Positions 10,315-22,300 of a stretch of 64,000 bases of DNA are shown in pieces. Under the pieces are notes generated by a model, which worked only from the letters and a program-made list of their open reading frames with translations, was not told the origin of the DNA and searched no databases. This stretch comes from Litoditis marina (taxonomy: Eukaryota > Nematoda > Chromadorea > Rhabditida > Rhabditidae), in the NCBI GenBank assembly GCA_964036275.1, contig OZ038433.1, positions 8,907,048-8,971,047 on the forward strand. The letters run 5' to 3'. Within the stretch, counting starts at the first letter, position 1, and the number at the start of each line of letters is the position of its first letter. Made by a program: the position numbers and the translations under genes.

Positions 10315-13300
10315 ATGCTTCTTTCCCTTCTTGTGGCGGCTGCCGTCGCAGTCCAGATCTCGACTTCGGCCGAATCGTCGCCCAAGCCGAATCCGTTCAC
10401 ACCGACCCCCGGAAACACGACCGAAGGACTATTCGACGCCCAAGGTACGGTTGACATCGTTTCTACTGAGAAAACTACAGTACATGTACATACACATTCA
10501 ATGCAATCTTCACCTATGTTGGAAGCATTAGTAAACACTCTTTATAACACGAACCCATAATGAAATGCGGAAGTTATCAACGCGTGTGCTATGGTTCAAG
10601 ACGAACTCCGGAAAATTAACATTTGGAAAGTTTCTTCACCCCTACCTCACTACTAACATCCTAATTTCTTTATCTTAGATTTGATGGGTGACGGTATACC
10701 GAATAGAAAAACGAAATTAGAATAAGTATTTCTTTTTCGATAAGTATAATTAGGATAAGTATTTTTTTCAGGTAAAATTCGGCTCCGTTTGGGACACATC
10801 GGCGCTCTGAATGCCCTCCGAAACGACGTGAAAATACTGGAACTATCGCACATGTCGTTGAAGAAGGAAGGGATTCTGGACGATGACTTTGACGTCGAGT
10901 GAGTATTCAGAGTTGCCGCTGCGATAAACGATCTTCTGAAAATGTAAAATATGTGCTGACTTCAAGGGACACAGAGGGGCACGTTATGTTCTGGAAAAGG
11001 GTCTTAGGAATTCGAAATACGCAAGTATGCAAACATATAAATAAAGCAGAACGAAACTGGTGGTACCTGATTTCATTCGTTACAATTGGGTTTTTCATCC
11101 TTTTTTGGTTGCTCATTACTATCAAACTATGTATTGTACCAATAATTGAGGACAATTTTTCCCGCGGTTCCATGCCCATTTTGTTCAATAAGGAAATTGC
11201 AATATAAACCCACTCCCAGGTTGTTGACATATTTGGCGACATTATTAGGTACCGTAACCAAGCCGATCATGAGATTTGGTAAGATTTATAGCATTATTTT
11301 CCCATTTACTAATTGAAAGTGGGCAGATGCATGTTAGTCACACCTTTTGAAGAACAGAAGAAACAAAGCCGCAACAAGGAAACGAAAGTACTAGAAATAA
11401 CAAGAGGGATATTAGAAGTATTAGAATACTAGAAAAATCTAAAGAAAAGGGAATAACCACTGATTGCACAACTAAGAAGAATGAAAGTTGTGAGTACATT
11501 CCTCAGTGAGCAATGTTTTCGATCTAAATTGCAATGCCAAAGTCTACAAAGCCTGTTTTTGTATAGTTATCGACAGAGAACATTCAGTTTGGCGCTAGTT
11601 GTTGATTATTCACTAACATACGAGCGAATAGGCAGATCAAAATTACAGAAATGTACTGAAAGATGTGCATTGAACATAGCTTCGTGTTGTAAACGTTTGA
11701 GAAAACCGTGTCCAGCAATGTGTGATGGTGTCGATATTTCAGGGTAATGGTACAGTTTTCGAGAAAATCGCGGGAGGTTTTGAATATTTTTATGCGTTCA
11801 CGATAAAATCCTCTCTCTTCTGAAAATTGAACGGTTTTCAGAATCATCTCCCAAAATGGTTGCGGTGAGTCGTACGAGGGAGTGGCGGTGGCGGCCGACA
11901 TGTACCATCTACAGAAGGTCAAGGCTTTCATCGGACCCTACTGTAATGCAGGTAGGTCAAAGATATTGTTTTGCAGAAAAAGCAGAAAATGCTAATTGTA
12001 GTGGAAAGACATGCTCACAGTCGTCAGAGGTTACTTTACGGCAGTCGAAAGAAATGCACTTTGTTATCCAAAGTCGACCAAAAACGAACGCGATCAAACT
12101 ACAAGCACTACGCCGTTTATGCGTGCGTTGAGAGGACCGAATCATATAGTACGGGAAAAACAAGTTCCCCAATTTCTGAAAAACTTCTCTCTATTCAGAA
12201 ATGGACGCTGTGGCGCGGATGGCTGCCTTCTGGAACCTCCCCATCATCGGATACATGGCATCATCCAACGCCCTCGCAGACAAGAACGCCTACCCAACAC
12301 TGGCTAGAATATCGGTAAGAGAGTTATTCTATTTGGTATTTGTTAGAATTAGAATAATCAATGAAACGTGTGATTCGAAGTACGAAAAGATTGACAAATA
12401 GAACCTAGTGTATGAATTAAAACCGGTATTTTCAGATGAGAACTACCAACTCGATTGCGGAAGCAACTTGTGCCCTGCTTCGTCATTATGGATGGACAAA
12501 GGTATTGCTATTGATCATAACAAAACTTTGAGTCAATGGATAATACAACTTTCCATTGCATAGCGTAATCACATATATTCTCTGATCAAAATTGAAATGC
12601 TGACCGAGAACGTTGCCAGTTTTATTTTTTGTATCCTACAGATAGATTATCTGCGCTATAGTGTTTCTCAGTACTTTTTCTCGAAATATTGTAGTTGTCT
12701 ACAAATTTTTCGCGGTTCACGGGTCGTTCAATTCAAGTATGAGCTAAAATGATACTTGTGCACGTCATCTGATGTGGTTTTATTTCCCTGTTTTCAGTTG
12801 ATTTACACAATCTCGGTTCGTTGCGCATATCAAACTGGAGCTCAAATTTGATCACACTTTATACTTGATAAATCCATAATTTGATTGTGCTTCAGGTGGC
12901 TATCGTGACAAATACTGGAACAGTTGCCTACGACCGAACCTATGCTTTTGAAGAAGTTTTCCACGCGAGAAAGATTACTATTGTGAAAAAGGTTTGAAAT
13001 AATGGCAATTCGGTTATGGCTTCTGATGATACCAAGAGAACGTCAATGAAAAAGCATTTTTAGAGCAAAATAAAATCAACATGGCCCCTCTCAACGTTTC
13101 GTGCACGCGAAATTAACACTTTTGAAGCTTTATTGAAACACTTTCAGATGCCTTTTAAGTACTTTCAGGACTGTACTTAAAAACATCACACGAGAAACTT
13201 CTCAGTTTTTGCTTTCTCTAATGTTTCATTTCATACTTTGTTTGTAAATACAAGTTTCAGATAATGTTCGATGAGTATGCCGACTCGAAGGTGATGGTCA

Positions 13301-16300
13301 ACTCTGGGTTGCTGTCTGAGCTAAAGAGCACAGCTAGAAGTGGGTGACGGCAGAGAATAAGTCTTGTTTCAGTATTAACTAGACAAATTGTTGCACTACT
13401 TGGTTAATTGTTCTATGTGTTTCCAATGACTGTCACACACTGTATGCTGTTTGCCAACTGTGTAGTCGCGTGAATTACGTTGTACACAAGTCATAAAGAA
13501 GTGAGATTACATAGTGTGTATTGGCGGAGGTTGCGTCATGTTTCACGTGTCCATCACGTGTGGACTGGTATGAACTCTACCCTGGTTGCAGTCGTGATCT
13601 GTCTATTCTCAAACACGCGCGAATCGTCCCGCGAGTTCCTGACAGCCGCCAATTCCATTGGAATGAACGTCAACGAATTCGCCTATGTTCTGCCATGGTT
13701 ACAGGTAAACAAATCAATAATGACAACAAACTACAGTGGTTTTTTAGAGAATATTTATTTCACAAAATAAATGCATCAAAAAACTTCGATCTAATTTCTG
13801 ACTGTCGAACAGCCACTCTAAAATCTAAGGAGAATTCCAGTTTCTGGCGAAAATAGAAAATAATGCCATGGTCGTAAGACCAAATAAAAATCGAATATGA
13901 TAGATCGGTGTTTCCATCTCGACCAAAGTTGTTGATTGATAGGACGGAGCGAAAGACGTCTCCCCCTGGATCGGAGGAGATGGAGAAATGCTGCAGAAGG
14001 TCAAAGATCAATACGCGAACGCCATCATTGTGAGTCATTGAATTAATTTTTTTTATTTATTGCGCATACATGGTGTAAGCGTGTGAAAAGACGGAAAACG
14101 GAACTTGAGACAGAATACATTCACAGAATGGTAAACGAGAACAATACGATAACGTACGAAATACCTGAATGTGAAAGTGGTATTGTTTGGCTTGAATGAA
14201 ACGATATCACCCATCCAATTTATTTCTTCCTCCTACTCGCATTATCTTCCCTCCATTAGTGATTTCCTAGATGTGCGTAACGGATAGTATAGCAGAGTAC
14301 GTATGCTAGTAGATCCCGGCACCTTCATCCCATCCTGCGTTTCCTCAAACACACGCTATTTCTCTGTTCTTACATCCCGCCGGGGTGTAAGAGATGAGGA
14401 ATAGTGGGGCAGAGCGACAGAAGATCTTCCAGCATACGTACTCAGGCTGGCCTGTTTTCTGTGAGAGAGCGTAAAAGACGCTGACTGTCTGCAACTGTCT
14501 TGCGTCTCATTGACCTCCACACTCTCTCGCGTTTGTAGAGAACGCCGGGATATTTCTGAGTGTTAGCACTGTATATGACGTCTATTTAGATCGATGACGT
14601 AAATAGTTTCGATAATTCGATAATAGGACCATTTCTGGAGAAGATCAAAGAAGGTGGATTGACTGAGGAAGATGTGGATGTGGTGAGAAACTACACAATA
14701 CTACTCTGAAACCTAATGCTTCAAAGAAATAGTTCATCGTGAATTGTAGTGTGTAGAGTGTAGACACGTTTTGTTTAATTTTGCAGACGGCTGGAGTCCC
14801 AACCAGTTGCCATGTTATCTAATAGGAACGTGCATTTGAAATGGAAGAATTACAATTTTTATAGTTCTATTTGGTTTTCATTAGGTGACTTAAATCGGCC
14901 ATTCAGAAACTACTGGTACCATTGTGAGTTTTAGGCGAACATCTATGGATATCTGTATCTGTTCGACGCGTTGAAATTGTTCGCGATGGCCGCGCGGAAG
15001 GTTTTGAACGAGACGGCAAATCCGGAAAATCTGCTGGACGGAAGAATGATGTGGAACAACATGCGAAGAATGAACTTCCAGGGTAGATAGGGGTGAAATT
15101 CTGTTAAAGTGACACGTATTTCAAATATGGCTGCACAACTTGTTAAGACGCATAAATAAGATACTGTGCATCACCTTCCCTTGTCGGTGTAAACATATAA
15201 ATTCACAACACTAATAGTTGAGAGATTATCTATTAGCTTTTACACTCTTTTTCTGCTGAATACCCACTTGAAAGAAAAGGAAGGATTGTGATATTGAGTA
15301 CAAAAAATTATGTTTTTCTATTATAGATTCATATTCATCGAGTTTTTCTCAGGAATGGTCGGTGCCTCCGGCATAGCCTCGGGCATGATAACAATGGACG
15401 ACCGGGCGGAGAGGGCCCCACTCTATAGGGGATTCTTCGTGTCGCCTAATTCAGACCAGGCTGGTTGTACTTAAGAAACTCATTATTTACACCCGCATTG
15501 CGATCATGTTAGGGCCTTAACACTGTAAGTCGAAGGGAGAGAGGGGGAGGAGAAGAGAAAGAGAAAGGAAGAGAGAGCGGGATGAGAAAGAGTGGGGGAG
15601 GGAGATAGAAGTGGAATACAGAGCAAGAAAAGCAAAGACGAACGAAGAAGAATACAAAAATGTTTCTGCTCATACTAAAGTGACAGTTAAAACGCGAAAC
15701 AGCTATGTGTGTAGTTCGAACCCATCAGAGGGGTTGTAGTCTGTAATAATGTATACCGATTGTTTCAGCTATGAAGTTCGATGTTTTCAGGTTCTCTCCA
15801 TGGTACACATGGAGCCAACCATGATAGACAAGTGTGACGGACTGCAGAACAAATCTGGCTGCTACGATATTGTAAGCGATAAACGAGGCTACGATATTGT
15901 AAGTCATAAACTACTTTCGACAAAAAGTTCAAGAAGAAACAATACAAAAAACTTCCGGGGGATAAACCATAAATGGTTTAACGAACTCATTTACTCGTTA
16001 TACAATGTATTAAACACTAGAAAGGGACAACAGAGATACTAGAAGACCCCGAAAGTGTTAAATCCCGTGAATAGTTGAATAACAAACATGATATTGCAAG
16101 TTGTAAGTCACAAACTACTTGTGACAAAAAGTTGAAGAGAAAAAGAAGAGAGAAAAACGCAGCTAAACCCAAGAACAGTGAACGATGTGCGTAGAGGAAT
16201 AGCGTATGCCGGCGGAGGTACCTTTAGAGAGCATGGAGGTCGTTAAGACAGCAGACAGTACCAGTTAGTCTACGTCTCTCCGAACTGCACACTGTCTCGT

Positions 16301-19300
16301 CGGATGCTGAATAGACGTCTGAAAAAAAGTGATTGGAAGACACTTGGTTATGAGTAGAGTATCTTCATCTTGAGTACATGAATTTTGAGTGGGAGCTCAA
16401 TGTCCTGTAAACACAAATTCATAAAAAATCATGAGATCTGCCCAATGAAATAAGGGAAAGTGCCATTCTTTTCCTCCACAACAAAGTGTGGATAATCCAT
16501 TTGAGACAAATAACAAGCATTGTGCTGATTCACAATTTGTTCAAAAACAGAAAATCGGCAGAGTTTTCACATTTTTTTCGGAAATACAGGTACCAGGTTT
16601 TAGCGTCATTTCGCATCAATGAATAAAGGCATTTATCATTCAAGTAAAGCGTGAGATGAAAAGAGGAAGAAAAGGGGGGGGGGATTGGAACCAGAACTGA
16701 ACATTTTCATCGAACTTCCATTTTTAAAGATCGTGACTGACCTGATGCGTGACTTCTGGCCCTCTCTGGACAAACAGACACCGAAGGACGAGCCGGACTG
16801 CGGCTTCCGCGGCGAGAAGTGCGACTACACCCTGCTCATAGTTGGAGCCGGACTCGTCGTGTTTGTAGTGCTTCTTGGTTGCGGAGCCTTCCTCCTACAC
16901 CGTGTCTGGTAGGTATAGTCTTTTTCATTCCTACTGACACTCTAACAGTAGGATTTCAAAATTTTCAAGCTGTTTTCCTCACTCACTTGTGGTCGAAACA
17001 GTTGAGGATTTTTGCACCACATTCTCGTACTCAGAGACAGAAAATACACGAGAGGATTTTCGATGATCTAAAGATTTAGCTTCACAACACCCTCCGGAAA
17101 TTTTGTAAGGTTACTGTAGGAGTCTCAGTAGGAATGGTGTGAACTATATAGGCACAGCAGGAAATGTTCCTCAATTCCGGTGGTGGTTCTATCTGAATAC
17201 ATAATAACGTTTGGAATTCGATCAAAATGCCGGTGAATTCTATATCTAACCGGAATTTTAGGTAACCTAACCGTTTTTCGGTAACCTATTTTTCAGGTTG
17301 CCTCAGTAGGTAACCGGTTGGTAACCTAAAATGAAAAACCGGTTACCTGTTTTTCTAACGCAAAATGTGGGTTTTACCGTTAGTTTGAACGGTAACCGGA
17401 TTTTAGTTTCAGGTTCCTACCAAGGTAACCTGAAAAAAGGTTACCAAAAAAGGGTTAGGTTACCTAAAAACCCGGTTAGTTGTAGAATTGGCCCAAAATG
17501 CCACGTCATACAACTACGAACACAGCCCGATAGTGTGACATACACTATATAGGTTTGTTTTGAAGAGAGCAAACCTATAGTACCATATATAGCGTGAGAT
17601 TAGTTCACGAGTTACTCTTGAGAGCATGTCATGAGCTTCCCAGCGAATTCCACGTTTATTCGTATAATGATGTCAAACAAATTAATTCACTGAGAGGTTT
17701 TGTGTACATAAGAGATAGAAAAAATTGATCTACTGATGTTTGTTTCGATCCACTTTTGCCAATAGACACCTTCAGTGAGAAACGTGCCCTGAACAAACTC
17801 CCCTTCCGAATCTACCGAGATGATCTACAGATTATTGATGAGGAACAAGTGAAGAGTATGGTGAGTGGTTTGGAACATTTCGGAATATAGTTGGTGAGTT
17901 CAATTCAGTATCAATAATCTAGTACAGTCAACAGTCATACATCCCAAATTTTAAGACGGAAACGTAGAACACAGAATGTCTGTTTATAACTTTACACGTG
18001 ATAATCATTACTTTGATAGGTGAGAAAACAATATGATGTGCCATTTTACAGCTCTCGCTGGGAAGTACTCGTACCAAGTTGAGCAACATGACCTACGGAT
18101 GTCGTAACCATGCCATAGTGGGCACGAACACGCACGCCATATACCACAAGTACGTTTCTGGTAGTTGTTGACCGCAAAAACTGCTATAGTCTGTTTTACG
18201 CAACAATAGCCCTCTACAGTAAGATTGTAAATCTTTCAAGTACATTATTCATATCTTGTAGGTATTATAAATAGTTTGAACTTTGTGATTTTGTTCTATA
18301 CAGTGGTTACTACAGGCACAGAAAAGAGTGAAGCTGAAAGTCTGTTTTTTGATTAAATAAATTGCCTTGAATGTTCGAAAGATTACTGTAGAAAGTCACC
18401 GATCGTGGAACGGAGTATAAACCTCACGCGAACTAGCTCGCGAGAACCTGTGAGATGGCTCGTGGAATAGTTTGTACCAATCATAAGGTTCACCGCAGCA
18501 TCGCCGAGGTATCTCGTGAATTAAACACAAGAAGTACCACGTGATATTACCTCATGAGAGCGCGCCGGGACAAACCTACGTTTGTTTTGTGCAATCAGAT
18601 GCACGTTACAAAACACGTTTCTTATTTACAGGTATGTACAACGAAGACCGATCGTATTCAGCAGAATTGACAAACAACTACTGGTTTTGGTGGGTTTGCG
18701 GTGATAATTTCTGACGTAAAACGACATCTCTGAAGTATGAAAAAGCTGACCAAGTTTATTTTCATCGCAGTTGCCCCCTTACATGGTTGCCCTCGGAGAG
18801 GGTCCAAAAACACTACGATAATATTTACAAGTAGTCTTAGTGAAAGAGAAGAAGACCTATCCGGCTGTCTGGAATACAAACGTTCCTCAGTTCTTTGACT
18901 CATTTCTCTCTCAAACCAAATTGCACGCTCTACAAAAGTTGTACGATGCGCCTATTTTCTAATTCTTCAGATGAAGCAAAGTGTGCACGACAACATAAAC
19001 CCCTTCCTGGGGATGAGCTTCAATGAAAAAGAAGAACTGCTGCTCGTCTGGAAGTTTTGCTCCAGGTTAATCCCGAAAATCGACACCCTATCTGAGATAT
19101 CACGATCACTTTCAATTCACAGATGTGTACATTGGTATTACGGTAGAAGTGACGTAGTACGAGGGAAAACATGTGTTGCTCGTCTGATGTCTCTTCACGC
19201 TTGAATATTTACATTAGTACACTGGAATTTAATCGAAAACAGTATTTGAGTGCTCATACACAGCATATTCGCGAAAAATCAACAAGCAAACAAACAATAA

Positions 19301-22300
19301 ACAACAATAATAAATTTCTCTGTTGCAGAGGTACTCTGCAAGACATCATCTACAACGATAACATCGCCTTGGACGGGAAGTTCCACGCGGCCTTCATCAA
19401 AGACATTTTGGGTGGTCTGGAGTACCTCCACGCCTCTGCCATCGGCTATCACGGCAGTCTGTCGCCCTGGGCATGTCTCATCGACAGAAATTGGATGGTC
19501 AAGTTGACCGATTACGGTAGGATATTTGAACAACAGTCTTTATGAGGTGTAGAAACATTTCTTTTTGCGTCTCTTTGAGCACTCGGGGGTTTCTTTCTTC
19601 CCTTCCACATTCTTTGTTTGGGAAAAAAGTATTGCGGAGTAGTTGAAGAAGATAGGAGCTCAACAATAGCATTCTACACTCTAATTTGATGAGAACGCAC
19701 GCAAATAGAAGATAAATGATGTAACCATCGACTCTTTCAGGAATCGCCGATCCTCTGGAACGATGGGAGAAAAATCAATCGATCAGTCGCGACCTGCTGA
19801 AGGACAATGATGACAAATCACAGGCTACTCAGGCAACAAGTCAGTTCATCATATTGTCGACTTTTCAGTTCTCAAATCGAGTCATCGAGAACAACGAAAA
19901 TGGGTTATTGTGTGATTGTCTCGAAAAAACAATGTGAACATGGTCGACATATAGTTCTGGTCATTCCCACTGAGACTTGGCAGCGTGCCAATGAATATTC
20001 AACGCAATTTTTCACTACTTTAGAGTTTTTCAAAAAACTGCAAATCTTTGTTAGTGGTTGTCCAGTCTTATAAGAGCACGTGAACAAAAAATTTCTCTAG
20101 AACATTTACGTCTACTCTAAGAAATAGTCATCCCAAAATTTTGGCACGATGCCAACAGGTCTCTGTGGGAATGAAACGAACGATACCGGGGATGGAAAGC
20201 TCTCCATGGATCGGACAGTTCCTTGAATTTTTCCCCTACTTTTGAAACATTTGAACTATCTTGAAAAATACGGGATCAATATTCAGGTCAGCTGTACGAG
20301 GCGCCGGAAATGCTGAAGAACAGAGAGAAGAACAGAGTTCGCCGAGTGGATCAGGACTGGATGAAACAGACACAGGTCTCTTTTCCTACCACCGAAATAG
20401 TATGAATCATGAGAATAAATTCAGAAACGTTCGCTGTTCCACTCATTATTCGAATAATTGAACCAAAGAGGTATGGTAATATAGAAGTGCTGTATGTGGA
20501 AGACTGCAACGTACTGGAATGGGGTAATTGAAAACGAAAGAGGTTGGATTACTCTAGTACTTCGTCTTCTTCCTCGGTATATCGGTTTTGCAGAATCGGC
20601 GAGCGCTGGGTGACGTCTATGCCTTTGGTCTCATCATGTACGAGATCATTTTTCGAGCCCTGCCCTTCCCGGAAGGAACTGACTATATGCGTAAGTTTAC
20701 GTTTTCCCGCTTCGGAAATATAACTTCGGAATAACAATCGAGCCCATCCAACGTGGTTGAACTCACGTATTTCCGTGGATTATCCTCACTAAATAATTAA
20801 ATAATTTTATTAAAACATAGAACAAATGGGATATGTTTCTGATGATGAAAGCGCGCCAATCACGTGAACATGGCGTGATTTTTCATGTTTTTGATCGATG
20901 TAGGATGCGTTTTCAACTAGTCCCTCTGCGGAAGATTGGGACTCGCGCGACAGCCATCTGCACGTCTGGCTGCGGTTTCTCTCGGAGCCATACTTCGTAT
21001 TTCAGAGGTGGTGGAGCAGATCAAGGACGGCTCGAAGGTGGTTCGACCGTCGATTCAGCCGAACAAGGTCAGGCTTCTTCATTTCGCTGGCGTCGGCCGC
21101 CTTTCTCTGATAATAATGTGTTCAACCCATCTCATTTAGGCTGTTCTTCAGGTTCTCAACATGGATCTGACGAACCTCATCTCGGACTGCTGGAACGGCA
21201 CCCCGGAGATGAGACCCAGTCTCAGGAGAATCAAACTCAACGTCGAGACCTACCTCAAAGTGTAGGTCACGGAGTAGAGTGGCTCGAGAAGTGAAAACAA
21301 CATATTTGTAGTCTGATCTACAAATGTGGAAGAGATACAACTACAAAAGCAGCAGAACCAACCAATGGGTGGTATGCTTTTCTTTTACCTGAGCTGGCCC
21401 AATACGAGGCTCGAAACATTAATGGGGAACTTGGGCCTCTGCATTTATTCACGCTTCATTTAAACCCATTCAAGTTTGCAGAACTCATAGTCATACATTC
21501 GTCTTCAATCAAGATGTTATGAGGCATTATGATGACCCATTAGTTTCACTACTGACGGAACAATCCTTGCACGGTGTTCAAGAAAGTCCACATTTTCGCG
21601 ACGCTCATCCCAATTGGCGTGATCTCCAATGAGAAACACTTCTTTAAGACTTTAAGAAAAAAAAACAGGTAAGCTATCGGACTAGAACCGGGGAGCTCAC
21701 GTGCTCGGAAAAGTGGGAACAAATTTTCTAAAAAGTGGATTTTGAGGATAGAACCTCGGTTACCAGATTATTTCCAGTCGCGGCAGCTTGGTTGATCAAA
21801 TGATGAGAATGATGGAACAAGTTTGTCGTTTATTTTATTGGGTGGAAAATTATACTGGACGAAAACTTACACTAAAAACATGTACAAGCATAGGGTACCA
21901 TGAACGTGTCAGAGTGAATAACACTTACTTTTATGATGCTCTCTACCTAGGTTTTATTCCTTTTTAGTACGTTTCTGAACATCAGTCATGTCTCGTAAAA
22001 AACAGTGGTTTGATGTAGGTTTCACGTGAACGTTGAATATTTTCTTCATTCTAAATGACTTTCTCAAAAACTTGCAAACTCCTAAACCGTGTGAGTTCGC
22101 ACGGTGGGAAACAATGTCTTGAAAACATTTGTGCAAAGACTACTGCTGTTCTAAAACCTCCTAAACAGTTCTGACTCCATTTTGTGAAAAATTTAGTATG
22201 AACTGTTTATAAAATGTCATCCGAAAATAGTTGAGAGATCATTTAGTACGCAAACAACCTCGAGAAATTGGTGCAAGAAAGAACTGGCATGTTGGAGGAA

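Larger units (their letters stand above)
10315..15871 (+). other. gcy: Cyclase 1: signal peptide and extracellular domain exons
   Basis: Exons: 10315-10444, 10772-10898, 11842-11951, 12199-12314, 12436-12501, 12896-12991, 13261-13339, 13592-13704, 13943-14029, 14590-14682, 14935-15082, 15353-15459, 15791-15871. The product shows the receptor-family ligand-binding fold motifs: [87 protein letters not shown], and near the membrane SPNSDQ joined to [17 protein letters not shown]. The last join is in frame and colinear with paralogue 2 only if intron 12 is spliced at CAG|GC. Confidence 0.9.
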
